11,289 bases of DNA, taken from an uncultured Oscillospiraceae bacterium (GTDB lineage Bacteria; Bacillota_A; Clostridia; Oscillospirales; Oscillospiraceae). The notes beneath the pieces were generated by a model, which did no database searches, was not told the DNA's origin, and was given only the letters and a program-made list of their open reading frames with translations. Each line of letters begins with the position of its first letter. The stretch's first letter is position 1. The DNA is taken from contig CALXGC010000093.1 in the NCBI GenBank assembly GCA_944387755.1, forward strand, positions 1 through 11,289, given 5' to 3'. The position numbers were made by a program, and so were the translations under genes. Shown here piece by piece: positions 1-7,183 of this stretch.

Positions 1-30
1 CTTCCCCCTTGCCCGCGACCGCCCCCTTGC

Positions 31-260
31 GCCGCCCCTACGGCAGCAACAGACGTGTGTGGGGCGCGACGACCCGGCGCGCCCGTTTGCAGGGGCGCAC
101 AATGTGCGCCCACCGTTTGGAAATCCCCCCCTTTCACAAGGGAGGCGGGCGGCCGCAAGGGCCGCCCCTACGGCAGCAACAGACGTGTGTGGGGCGCGAC
201 GACCCGGCGCGCCCGTTTGCAGGGGCGCACAATGTGCGCCCACCGTTTGGGAATCCCCCC
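31..260. repeat. 100-bp direct repeat, two copies at 130-bp offset
   Basis: Bases 31-130 and 161-260 are the same 100-bp unit with one mismatch (A at 121, G at 251). Each copy starts with the motif CCGCCCCTACGGCA and contains a perfect hairpin with 8-base arms GGGCGCAC/GTGCGCCC and loop AAT (93-111 and 223-241). Between and after the copies lie smaller hairpins of the type CCCTT-TCAC-AAGGG (129-142 and, longer, 263-280) and a GGGCGGCC/GGCCGCCC hairpin (147-167) that leads straight into copy two. No reading frame here resembles a protein. This is non-coding repetitive DNA downstream of topA. Modular GC-hairpin repeats of this kind are, to my recollection, scattered between genes in Oscillospiraceae genomes; I cannot confirm copy number from one window. 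Confidence 0.9.
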
Positions 261-283
261 CGCCCCCTTTCACAAGGGGGAGC

Positions 284-325
284 GGGCGGGTCTTGGACCC
301 GCCCCTACGGCAACGGACGGCGCAC
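284..325. repeat. Third, partial repeat module with perfect hairpin
   Basis: A perfect hairpin with 9-base arms GGGCGGGTC/GACCCGCCC and loop TTG (284-304) runs directly into CCTACGGCAACGGACG. This echoes the CCTACGGCAGCAACAGACG that follows the GC arms in the two 100-bp copies. It therefore looks like a diverged or truncated third module of the same array: GC-hairpin head followed by a CTACGGCA tail. There is no T-tract after the stem on either strand, so it does not look like an intrinsic terminator. Confidence 0.7.
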
Positions 326-331
326 CATCCA

Positions 332-423
332 AAGCCTCCCCCTTCGGGGGAGGTGCCGAGCGAAGCGAGGCGGAAGGGGTAAAAACGATAGGGAAGGCGC
401 CGGGCAAATCGAGGCGGAAGGGG
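332..423. repeat. Intergenic GC-hairpin repeat and 14-bp direct repeat
   Basis: Bases 335-353 form a perfect hairpin, CCTCCCCC/GGGGGAGG with loop TTC. It is followed by TGCCGAGCGAAGCGAGGCGG, a string I recognise as typical of dispersed intergenic repeats in Oscillospiraceae (recollection, not a search). The 14-mer CGAGGCGGAAGGGG occurs at 366-379 and again at 410-423, so the right end was probably duplicated. Between here and the topA stop codon I see no convincing intrinsic terminator for the topA transcript. Confidence 0.65.
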
Positions 424-447
424 CCAAACAGCGGTCAAGGAGGCGGT

Positions 448-2754
448 TTATTCCTCCGCCGCTTTCTTTTTAGAGGCCGCCGTCTTCTTTGCCGCCGTTT
501 TCTTGGCGGCAGGCTTTTTGGCCGTGGTCTTCTTCGCCGTCTTTTTGGCGGCGGGCTTCTTCTCCTCCGGGGCGCCGGCGGATTCGGCCGCCTCCCCGGT
601 CTCCGTTTTCTTCCGCCAGCCGCCCCGCTTCTCCTCCGGAGTAAAGTTAGAGCACTCCGGATTGATACAGAAGGGCTTTTTGAAGCCCCGGCCGGATTTT
701 TTAAACATGGTCCAGCCGCACACCGGGCAGTTGTCCTTTACCGGCACGTCCCAGGTCATGAAATCGCATTTCCTGGTCTCGTCCTTGCTGCTCACATTCT
801 CACAGCAGTAGTAGGTGTACTGTTTGCCGGTCTTCTTGCTCTTTCCGGTCCGCTTAAAGAGCCGTCCGCCGCACTTGGGGCACTTTCCGGGCATTTCCAC
901 CACCAGAGGCATGGTAAAGTCGCACTCCGGCCAGCCGGGGCAGGCCAGGAACCGGCCGAACCGGCCGGACTTAATCACCAGGTTCCGGCCGCACTGGGGG
1001 CAGATCTCCGACGAGACCTCGTCGGGCACTTTAATGCGCTCTCCGTCCAGCTCCTGTTCGGCCTTTTGGAGCTCGGCCTCAAAGCCGCCGTAGAACTCCT
1101 CCAGGACCTTCTTCCAGTCCGCCGTACCCTCCTCCACCTTGTCCAGCTCCTCCTCCATCTGGGCGGTGAAGGTGGGGTCCACAATGTCCTGAAACTTGTC
1201 CTTCATCAAACCGGTGACGACCTCTCCCAGGGGCGTGGGCCGGAGGGCGCGGCCCTCCTTGACCACATACTCCCGGTTGAGGATGGTGGAGATGGTGGGG
1301 GCGTAGGTGGAGGGGCGTCCGATGCCCTTCTCCTCCAGGGCCCGGATGAGGGTGGCCTCGGAGTAGCGGGCGGGGGGCTGGGTGAAGTGCTGCTCCTCCT
1401 TGGTGCCCTTCAGCGTCAGGGGCTCCCCCTCCTTCAGGTCGGGGAGGGGGGACTGCGGGGCCGTCTCGCCGTCGTCCAGGCTCTCCTCATATACGGCGGT
1501 AAACCCGGCAAATTTCAGCTCGGAGCGGCTGGCCCGGAAGGCGTAACCGGCGGACTGGGCCTCGATGGACACGCTGTCATAGACAGCGGAGGCCATCTGA
1601 CAGGCCAGGAAGCGGCTCCAGATGAGCTTATAGAGGCGGTACTGCTCGGCGGTCAAATCCTTTTTGATGTCCTCCGGCGTCAGGTTCACGTCGGAGGGCC
1701 GGATGGCCTCATGGGCGTCCTGGGCGCTGCTTTTGGACTTGTAATGCCGGGCTTTTGGGGGGTAGTAGTCCTTGCCGTAGCGGCTTTCAATAAAGACCTT
1801 CGCGGCGGCAATGGCCTCCTCGGACAGACGCAGGGAGTCGGTGCGCATGTAGGTGATAAGGCCCACGGCCCCCTCCCCGGTGATGTCCACCCCCTCGTAG
1901 AGCTGCTGGGCGATGGACATGGTCCGTGCGGGGGTCATATTCAGCTTCCGGGAGGCCTCCTGCTGAAGGGTGGAGGTGGTGAAGGGGGGCGCGGGGCTGC
2001 GCTGCTTGTCCTGGCGCTTGACCTTGGACACGGACCAGGGGGCGCTCTTCACCGCCTGAACCACGGCGCTGGCCTCCTCCCTGCTCTTCAGCTCCATTTT
2101 CTTCTCCCGGCCGTGGAACATGGCCGAAAATCCCCCCAAATTGGGGGCGACCCGGCTCAAATCCGCCTGAATGGACCAGTACTCCTGGGGCTGGAAGGCC
2201 TTGATCTCCTCCTCCCGCTCAACCGCCAGGCGGGTGGCCACAGACTGCACCCGCCCGGCGGACAGGCCCCGGCGGATCTTCTTCCACAGCAGGGGGGAGA
2301 GCTCATAGCCCACAATCCGGTCCAGAATGCGCCGGGCCTGCTGGGCGTCCACCAGATTCTGGTCGATGGCCCTGGGGTGGGCGATGGACTCGTTGACCAC
2401 TTTTTTGGTGATCTCGTTAAAGGTGACGCGGTAGGTCTTGTCGTCGGGAATCTTCAAAAGCTCCTTCAAGTGCCAGGAGATGGCCTCTCCCTCCCGGTCC
2501 GGGTCGGTGGCCAGATAGACCTTTCCGCTGTTTTTAGCCGCCTTCTTCAGGTCGCTGATGGTCTCCTCCTTGCCCTTGATGGGCTGGTAGTCGGGCTGAA
2601 AGCCGTTGTCCACATCCACGCCCAGCTTGCTCTTGGGCAGATCCCGGACGTGGCCCATGGACGCCTTCACCTCGTACCCCGGCCCCAGGTATTTCCCGAT
2701 GGTCTTGGCCTTGGAGGGGGACTCTACGATTACAAGATCGGTCTTTGCTGCCAT
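448..2754 (-). CDS. topA: DNA topoisomerase I (type IA)
   Basis: 768-residue type IA topoisomerase, which relaxes negative supercoils by passing one strand through a transient 5'-phosphotyrosine nick. The Toprim domain is at the N-terminus, with catalytic Glu11 in VIVESPSKA and acidic DPDREGE at 84-90. RRGLSAGRVQSVATRL lies near 161-176. The active-site Tyr302 is in LITYMRTDS. Three Cys4 zinc-ribbon segments follow at about 585-611, 625-663 and 676-701. The last ~38 residues are a Lys/Ala repeat tail, beyond the usual E. coli-type end. I chose the ATG at 2752-2754 because GGAGGT sits 6 bases upstream; an in-frame ATG 13 codons earlier lacks that support. It is the last gene of a SpoU-dprA-topA unit, 45 bases after dprA. 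The dprA-topA neighbourhood is conserved in Firmicutes. Confidence 0.98.
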   Translation of the reverse strand: MAAKTDLVIVESPSKAKTIGKYLGPGYEVKASMGHVRDLPKSKLGVDVDNGFQPDYQPIKGKEETISDLKKAAKNSGKVYLATDPDREGEAISWHLKELLKIPDDKTYRVTFNEITKKVVNESIAHPRAIDQNLVDAQQARRILDRIVGYELSPLLWKKIRRGLSAGRVQSVATRLAVEREEEIKAFQPQEYWSIQADLSRVAPNLGGFSAMFHGREKKMELKSREEASAVVQAVKSAPWSVSKVKRQDKQRSPAPPFTTSTLQQEASRKLNMTPARTMSIAQQLYEGVDITGEGAVGLITYMRTDSLRLSEEAIAAAKVFIESRYGKDYYPPKARHYKSKSSAQDAHEAIRPSDVNLTPEDIKKDLTAEQYRLYKLIWSRFLACQMASAVYDSVSIEAQSAGYAFRASRSELKFAGFTAVYEESLDDGETAPQSPLPDLKEGEPLTLKGTKEEQHFTQPPARYSEATLIRALEEKGIGRPSTYAPTISTILNREYVVKEGRALRPTPLGEVVTGLMKDKFQDIVDPTFTAQMEEELDKVEEGTADWKKVLEEFYGGFEAELQKAEQELDGERIKVPDEVSSEICPQCGRNLVIKSGRFGRFLACPGWPECDFTMPLVVEMPGKCPKCGGRLFKRTGKSKKTGKQYTYYCCENVSSKDETRKCDFMTWDVPVKDNCPVCGWTMFKKSGRGFKKPFCINPECSNFTPEEKRGGWRKKTETGEAAESAGAPEEKKPAAKKTAKKTTAKKPAAKKTAAKKTAASKKKAAEE

Positions 2755-2775
2755 CAAATAACCTCCATATGTGAA

Positions 2776-2790
2776 AGGGGCGCGGCCCCT
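2776..2790 (-). other. Short hairpin between dprA and topA
   Basis: AGGGGC/GCCCCT arms with a 3-base loop lie 9 bases after the dprA stop and just upstream of the topA ribosome binding site. On the minus strand the stem is followed by TTTCACAT, too weak a T-tract for a good terminator. It more likely marks a processing or mRNA-stability point, or only modest attenuation, between dprA and topA. No separate topA promoter is evident in this 45-base gap. Confidence 0.45.
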
Positions 2791-2799
2791 CAAAAATTC

Positions 2800-4014
2800 T
2801 TATTCAGACTCCAGCTCCACCAGGGCGGCGAACCGGCGGCCCGGCTCCTCCCGGACTGCGCCGTCCACCTGGAGCATGGTCAGGGCGGAGAGCACCCGCC
2901 GGGCGGGAATCTGGGTCAGCTCCACCAGCTCGTCGGCGGTGCAGCTCTTGTCCCGCTCCCCCAGGGCCTGGAGCAGGGCAATCTGGTCGTCGGTGAAGCG
3001 CTCTTTTTGCCGCTCTCTGGGGACCGGCTCCCGCTGCTGCGCCGGCCTCTCCTCTGCTCTGGAGTCCTTCTCTCTGGGAACCAGGCGCTCCAGCCGCTGC
3101 TGGGCGGCCTCCGGGGAGAGGGGGAGCGCCTTGAAGAGTTTCTGCGGAAACCGGCCGGCGTATGCCTCCAGAATATCCTGGCTCCCCGTCACCACATGGG
3201 CCCCCTGGCTCAGCAAAAGGTTGGGCCCCTCGCTCATGGGGGCGTCGATATTGCCCGGCACGGCGAACACGTCCCGGTTCTGTTCCAGGGCGTGCTCGAT
3301 GGTCTTCATGGTGCCGCTGCGGCGGGCGCACTCCACCGCCACCACCCCCAGGGACAGCCCGCTGATGATCCGGTTGCGCACGGGGAAGTGCTCCCCCACC
3401 GGAGGCGTGCCGGGGGGATACTCGCTTACCAGCGCGCCGGCGGCGGCCACGTCCTCATAGAGATGGCGGTTCTCCCAGGGGTAGGGCACGTCCACGCCGC
3501 CGCCCAGCACGGAGACCACCGGTCCCCCGCCCTGGAGGGCGCCCTTCAGGGCGATGGCGTCAATTCCCTGGGCAATGCCGGACACCAGCAGCACGCCGTT
3601 CCGGGCCAGCTCCAGGCCAAGCCGCGCCGCAACCCGGACGCCGTAGGGGGAGGGCTTCCGGCTGCCCACAATGCCCACCGCCGCCTCCTCGTCGAAGCGG
3701 AACCACTTTCCCCGGATGTACAGCACCGCCGGCGGGTCGGCAATCTCCCGCAGGCGCTCCGGGTAGTCCCCGTCCTGAAGGGTCATAACCCGCACGCCCA
3801 GCCGGTCGCAGTCCCCCAGAATGGCGTCCGCCCCCTCCATCCCCTTCTCCTGGAGGGCGCTTCGGGCCAGGGCGGACAGGCCGGGAATCTGGCTGTACTG
3901 CTCCGGGCCGGCGTAAAAGGCCCGCTCCGGCGTGCCGAAGTACTCCAGCACCTGGAGCACGCCCCGGTGTCTCAGGCCCTTTCTTGTGGTCAGCCAGATC
4001 CAGTCCTTCAGCAT
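2800..4014 (-). CDS. dprA: DNA-processing protein DprA (Smf)
   Basis: 404 residues. DprA binds incoming single-stranded DNA in the cytoplasm and loads RecA during natural transformation; homologues are also widespread in bacteria not known to be competent. The N-terminal helical region (1-70) is followed by the Rossmann-like DNA-processing domain (about 75-285) with GSRKPSPYG (117-125), SGIAQGID (145-152), SEYPPGTPP (197-205), FPVRNRIISGLS (210-221) and RDVFAVPGN (247-255). A basic, low-complexity linker (310-340) leads to a C-terminal winged helix (about 341-404). The ATG at 4012-4014 overlaps the methyltransferase stop as ATGCTGA (7 bases shared) with a GAGAGGAG ribosome site about 8 bases upstream, suggesting translational coupling. 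The frame stays open far upstream of this ATG, but only as an antisense-type artefact of the methyltransferase gene. Confidence 0.96.
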   Translation of the reverse strand: MLKDWIWLTTRKGLRHRGVLQVLEYFGTPERAFYAGPEQYSQIPGLSALARSALQEKGMEGADAILGDCDRLGVRVMTLQDGDYPERLREIADPPAVLYIRGKWFRFDEEAAVGIVGSRKPSPYGVRVAARLGLELARNGVLLVSGIAQGIDAIALKGALQGGGPVVSVLGGGVDVPYPWENRHLYEDVAAAGALVSEYPPGTPPVGEHFPVRNRIISGLSLGVVAVECARRSGTMKTIEHALEQNRDVFAVPGNIDAPMSEGPNLLLSQGAHVVTGSQDILEAYAGRFPQKLFKALPLSPEAAQQRLERLVPREKDSRAEERPAQQREPVPRERQKERFTDDQIALLQALGERDKSCTADELVELTQIPARRVLSALTMLQVDGAVREEPGRRFAALVELESE

Positions 4015-4790
4015 AAGTCCAGCTCCTCTCTGCCGCTCCGGGCCATCTCCCACAGCACCACCGCGGCGGCGGCGGCAGCGTTGAGGGATTCGCACCGGGC
4101 CCGCATGGGAATTTTGATGGTCTGCCCGCAGCGGGCCAGCAGCTCCGGGGAGACGCCGCTGCCCTCGCTGCCGATGACCACCGCGCCCCGGCGCAGGTCC
4201 GCCTCCTCCAGGGAGACGGCGTCCGCCCTCAGGGCGGTGGCGGACAGGGGCAGGCGGGAGCGCTCCAGCAGGGCGCACAGGGCCTCCCGGTCCGCCTCCC
4301 ACACCGGAAGCCGGAAGCAGGCCCCCATGGAGGCCCGCACCGCCTTGGGCTGGAATGGGTCGGCGCAGCGGCCCGTCAGCAGCAGGCCGTCCGCCCCCAG
4401 GGCGTCCGCCGTGCGCCAGATGGTCCCCACGTTTCCGGGGTCCTGCAGGCCGTCCAGCACCAGGTACCGCGTCCCCGTCAGGCGCTCCGGCGGCCTGACG
4501 TCCGGAAGCCGCGCCAGAAACAGCGCCCCCTGGGGGGCGCGCATGGGGGAGATGGTCTCCATCACGTCTCTGGGCACCTGGACCGCCCGTGTCTCCGGGG
4601 GCAGCTTTGGAAATTCGATTCCCTCCGACACAACCACGGCCGTGAGAGAGGCGCCCTGTTTCAGCGCCTCCTCCAGCAGCTTGACCCCGTCTCCCAGGTA
4701 CTCCCCCGCCTCCCGCCGGTCCCGGCCGCCGGCGGCCAGCTTCCGGATCTTCATCAACAGGGGATTTTTCCGGCTGGTGATCCGCTCCAT
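4008..4790 (-). CDS. SpoU/TrmH-family RNA 2'-O-methyltransferase
   Basis: 260 residues with the SPOUT knot fold of RNA ribose 2'-O-methyltransferases, which use S-adenosylmethionine. An N-terminal substrate-binding region (about 1-95, starting ITSRKNPLL) resembles RlmB/TrmH-type proteins. Then come motif 1, DPGNVGTIWRTADALGAD (117-134), motif 2, VVIGSEGSGVSPEL (204-217), and motif 3, IPMRARCESLNAAAAAAV (227-244), which form the knotted cofactor pocket. The target (23S rRNA or tRNA) cannot be read from sequence. The start ATG at 4788-4790 has GGGAG 7 bases upstream. It is the first gene of the unit with dprA and topA, behind a strong promoter and a structured leader of about 115 bases. Confidence 0.93.
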   Translation of the reverse strand: MERITSRKNPLLMKIRKLAAGGRDRREAGEYLGDGVKLLEEALKQGASLTAVVVSEGIEFPKLPPETRAVQVPRDVMETISPMRAPQGALFLARLPDVRPPERLTGTRYLVLDGLQDPGNVGTIWRTADALGADGLLLTGRCADPFQPKAVRASMGACFRLPVWEADREALCALLERSRLPLSATALRADAVSLEEADLRRGAVVIGSEGSGVSPELLARCGQTIKIPMRARCESLNAAAAAAVVLWEMARSGREELDLC

Positions 4791-4820
4791 CGCTCCACTC
4801 CCTCTGATTTGGTACAGAAA

Positions 4821-4856
4821 GGCATATCAATGGGCAAAAACGCCCACTGATATGCC
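4821..4856 (-). promoter_or_regulatory. 15-bp leader hairpin upstream of SpoU gene
   Basis: Arms 4821-4835 and 4842-4856 are complementary over 15 positions around a 6-base loop. Read on the minus (transcribed) strand, the single imperfect position is a G-U wobble; on the plus strand it is an A-C mismatch. That asymmetry suggests the structure is used as minus-strand RNA. It lies about 50 bases downstream of the predicted start point and 31 bases before the methyltransferase ATG. The sequence after it is TTTCTGTACC, a weak T-tract, so attenuation is possible but poor. No known riboswitch consensus was recognised. Confidence 0.65.
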
Positions 4857-4888
4857 GTATAGATTGCCTGAAAAGCTTTTTCAAACAG

Positions 4889-4936
4889 AAAAGAGCCTGA
4901 TACAGCTTCCTCATTATAGCAATACCAGGCTCTTTT
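4889..4936. terminator. Inverted repeat, possible terminator of the opu operon
   Basis: AAAAGAGCCTG (4889-4899) pairs with CAGGCTCTTTT (4926-4936), an 11-bp stem around a 26-base gap. On the minus strand the second arm ends in TTTT followed by CTGTTTG, so it could end transcription coming from the ATPase gene 70 bases upstream. On the plus strand it is followed by six Ts, but no plus-strand gene feeds it. The long loop makes it a mediocre terminator. It also encloses the -10 box of the SpoU promoter, so a repressor operator is an equal alternative. Confidence 0.4.
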
Positions 4937-4941
4937 TTCAA
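4913..4941 (-). promoter_or_regulatory. Sigma-A promoter of the SpoU-dprA-topA unit
   Basis: On the minus strand TTGAAA (4936-4941) is followed after exactly 17 bases by a perfect TATAAT (4913-4918). The expected start point is near 4906-4907, giving a leader of about 115 bases before the SpoU-family ATG at 4790. It is the best promoter match I found in the window. Confidence 0.8.
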
Positions 4942-5005
4942 GCGCTCCCTATGAAATTTACGCCTTTAAAACCGGGCGTTTTCCCCTGTTTTCACCAATT
5001 CCGCC

Positions 5006-6187
5006 TCAGATCAGGGAGGCGAGCACGCTGGCCTTGGTGACGATTCCCTTGAGCTGGCCGCCCTCGTCCACCACGGCGATGGGGTAGGGGGCCTCCGCGG
5101 CCACCGGCATAATGTCGGCCACCAGGGTGTCCGGCGCGGTGGTCTGCACCTCCCGGCGCACCACCTGACTGATGGGAAGGCCGTCCCGCTGGGCGCGGAT
5201 GGCGTCCTGAATGGTGAGGATTCCCTCCAGGCACAGCCGGTCGTCCACCACATACACGGTGGACAGGGCGTTTTTGCGCATCTCCTGAATGGCAAAGCCG
5301 GGACCGTCCGCCAGCCGCACCAGGCTGGAGGGGGTAATCATGATGTTCCGCACCGTCGTCACCTTGGACTTGTCGGCGCTGCCCGTAAAGTCCCGCACAT
5401 AGTCGTCGGCGGGGTGGGCGCTCATGCCCTCCGGGGTGTCCACCTGGATGACCTTGCCGTCCCGCATGATGGCCACGGTGTCCCCCAGCTTGAAGGCCTC
5501 GTCCATATCGTGGGTGATGAAGACCACGGTCTTCTGCAGCTTGCGCTGAATCTGAAGCAGCTCGAACTGCATGTCCCGGCGCACCAGGGGGTCCAGGGCG
5601 GAGAAGGGCTCGTCCATCAGCAGCACCTCCGGGTCGCTGGCCAGGGCGCGGGCGATGCCCACCCGCTGGCGCATTCCGCCGGAGAGCTGTCCGCAGCTCT
5701 GGTGCTCCCAGCCCTCCAGGCCCACCATGGAGATAATCTGTTTGGCCTTCTCCTCCCGCTGGGCCCTGGGCATTCCCCGCACCTCCAGGCCGTAGGCCAC
5801 GTTGCCCAGCACATCCCGGTGGCTCATCAGGCCGAAGGACTGGAACACCATGGAGATCTTCTTCCGGCGGAACTCCAGCAGCTCCTGCTTGTCCATCTCG
5901 GCCAGATCCCGCCCCTCGAAGCGGACCGCGCCGGAGGTGGGCCGGTTGAGCCGGTTGAAGCAGCGCACGATGGTGGATTTGCCGGAGCCGGACAGGCCGA
6001 TAATCACAAAGATCTTCCCCTTGGGAATCTCCAGGCTGACGTCCCACAGGGCCACGGTGACGCCGGTTTTTTTGTATACCTCGTCCTTGTTGGAGCCGGC
6101 CTCCATCATCTTGGCCGCCTCCGCCTTGTTCATGCCATAGAGCTTGGAGACGTGCTCCGCCCGAATGACGATTTCCTTCTGATCCAC
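5006..6187 (-). CDS. proV: Glycine betaine/proline-type ABC transporter ATPase with CBS domains
   Basis: 393-residue ATPase of the ProV/OpuAA/OpuCA family that powers uptake of quaternary-amine osmolytes at the inner face of the membrane. Seen in order: an N-terminal ProV-type extension (YGMNKAEAAKMM), Walker A GLSGSGKST (64-72), Q-loop VFQSFGLM with Q116, signature LSGGMRQRVGIARAL (168-182), Walker B VLLMDEP with E193, H-loop H226 in FITHDMDEA, then two CBS motifs from about 280 to the end. In Listeria and Staphylococcus, OpuCA CBS domains bind c-di-AMP, which inhibits transport (known); binding here is inferred only. The start is GTG (6185-6187), preceded by AGGAGG at 8 bases. It is the last gene of the operon, 16 bases after the permease. 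Confidence 0.96.
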   Translation of the reverse strand: MDQKEIVIRAEHVSKLYGMNKAEAAKMMEAGSNKDEVYKKTGVTVALWDVSLEIPKGKIFVIIGLSGSGKSTIVRCFNRLNRPTSGAVRFEGRDLAEMDKQELLEFRRKKISMVFQSFGLMSHRDVLGNVAYGLEVRGMPRAQREEKAKQIISMVGLEGWEHQSCGQLSGGMRQRVGIARALASDPEVLLMDEPFSALDPLVRRDMQFELLQIQRKLQKTVVFITHDMDEAFKLGDTVAIMRDGKVIQVDTPEGMSAHPADDYVRDFTGSADKSKVTTVRNIMITPSSLVRLADGPGFAIQEMRKNALSTVYVVDDRLCLEGILTIQDAIRAQRDGLPISQVVRREVQTTAPDTLVADIMPVAAEAPYPIAVVDEGGQLKGIVTKASVLASLI

Positions 6188-6203
6188 AGCAGTCTCCTCC
6201 TCT

Positions 6204-7103
6204 CTATTTGCGGGCGCCGGTATTCTGGCCCGCCGCGTCGCGGACCTCCTGGCCCTTCTCCTTGGAGAACCAGCCCTGGGTCATGCGGTCCAGAATAATG
6301 GCGATAATGACCACGCAGAAGCCGGCAAACAGACCCCGGCCGATTTCAATCCGGTTCACCGCGTTGAGCACCTCCATGCCCAGGCCGCGGGCGCCGATCA
6401 TGGAGCAGGTGACGACCATGGACATGGCCATCATCAGCGTCTGATTCACGCCGGTCATAATGGTGGGCAGCGCCTGGGGAATCTGCACCTTAAACAGGGC
6501 CTGTCTCCGCGTGGAGCCGAAGGCCATAGCCGCCTCCACCACCTCCTTGTCCACCTGCCGGATGCCCAGGCTGGTCAGACGGATGACGGGCACCACGGCG
6601 TAAATCACCGTGGCCATCACCGCCGGGGCGTTGCCCGTGCCGAAGAGCAGCAGGGCGGGAATCAGATAGACGAACACGGGCATGGTCTGCATGGTGTCCA
6701 AAACGGGGCGGACAATGCGGTTGGCCCGGTCGGAGCCGGAGAGGAGAATGCCCACCGGCAGTCCCAAAACCAGGGAGAGAATGACGCTGGTAATGACGAT
6801 GGAGAGAGTAATCAGCATCATCTCCCAGTAGCCCACCGCGCCCACCAGGGAGAACAGCACCCCGTAGAGCACGGCTGTGCGCAGCCGCTTCCGGGCCTTC
6901 CAGCTCACCAGCACCACCAGAAGCACCAGCACCAGCCACGGGATGTGGCTGAGCAGGAAGTTGATCCCGTTGACCATGCCCTTCAGGCCGTCGCTGACGG
7001 CGGACAGAACCGGGTCGGCCCACACGGCGAAGGAGCGCACCGCGTTGTCAATGGCGGTCAGGTCGGGGGACAAAATATCAGGAAATTCAAACAGCCATTC
7101 CAT
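6204..7103 (-). CDS. proW: Glycine betaine/proline-type ABC transporter permease
   Basis: 299-residue membrane permease of the ProW/OpuAB family (binding-protein-dependent transport fold). An N-terminal amphipathic stretch (1-50) precedes hydrophobic segments at about 55-68, 78-92, 98-120, 141-155, 160-175, 220-236 and 258-272. The cytoplasmic EAA loop that docks on the ATPase is at about 190-212 (EAAMAFG through IPQALP). I prefer the ATG at 7101-7103, with GAGGT 7 bases upstream; an in-frame GTG three codons earlier (7110-7112) overlaps that site. It sits between the binding lipoprotein and the ATPase, so the operon order is binding protein, permease, ATPase, the reverse of E. coli proVWX. 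Confidence 0.95.
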   Translation of the reverse strand: MEWLFEFPDILSPDLTAIDNAVRSFAVWADPVLSAVSDGLKGMVNGINFLLSHIPWLVLVLLVVLVSWKARKRLRTAVLYGVLFSLVGAVGYWEMMLITLSIVITSVILSLVLGLPVGILLSGSDRANRIVRPVLDTMQTMPVFVYLIPALLLFGTGNAPAVMATVIYAVVPVIRLTSLGIRQVDKEVVEAAMAFGSTRRQALFKVQIPQALPTIMTGVNQTLMMAMSMVVTCSMIGARGLGMEVLNAVNRIEIGRGLFAGFCVVIIAIILDRMTQGWFSKEKGQEVRDAAGQNTGARK

Positions 7104-7144
7104 CGCCTGCACCTCAAATCTTCTCTATATCTGGGCTGCACGGC

Positions 7145-7166
7145 GCCCGCTCCCGTGGGAGCGGGC
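7145..7166 (-). other. GC-rich hairpin between binding protein and permease genes
   Basis: GCCCGCTCCC (7145-7154) pairs with GGGAGCGGGC (7157-7166), ten bases per arm around GT. It lies 17 bases after the lipoprotein stop codon and 41 bases before the permease start. On the transcribed minus strand no T-tract follows, so it is not an intrinsic terminator. Such intercistronic stems commonly protect the upstream binding-protein mRNA from 3' decay, giving more binding protein than permease; that role is inferred here. Confidence 0.6.
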
Positions 7167-7183
7167 CCGCTTTTTCTCTTCGG

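Noticed and set aside
31..280. CRISPR array
   Set aside because: Only two long copies, 100 bp each at 130-bp offset, with internal hairpins and no uniform short repeats or unique 30-40 base spacers. No cas genes are present.
4015..4941. Upstream extension of the dprA frame to a start at 4941
   Set aside because: The added residues are Gly/Pro/Arg-rich shadow translation of the methyltransferase gene. dprA has a good ATG with a ribosome site at 4014 and its family N-terminus there.
55..5040. Very long plus-strand open frame (1661 codons) across topA, dprA and the methyltransferase
   Set aside because: It is antisense to three clearly recognisable genes, includes the non-coding repeats, has low-complexity Leu/Gly/Arg-rich composition and shows no domain. 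It is a by-product of GC-rich codon use on the minus strand.
5414..6298. Plus-strand 294-codon frame antisense to the ATPase gene
   Set aside because: It mirrors the ATPase coding sequence, which has all ABC motifs on the minus strand. No independent evidence supports it.
7145..7175. Plus-strand intrinsic terminator (stem followed by TTTTT)
   Set aside because: No plus-strand gene is present to be terminated. On the transcribed minus strand the same stem lacks a T-tract, so it was described as an intercistronic hairpin.
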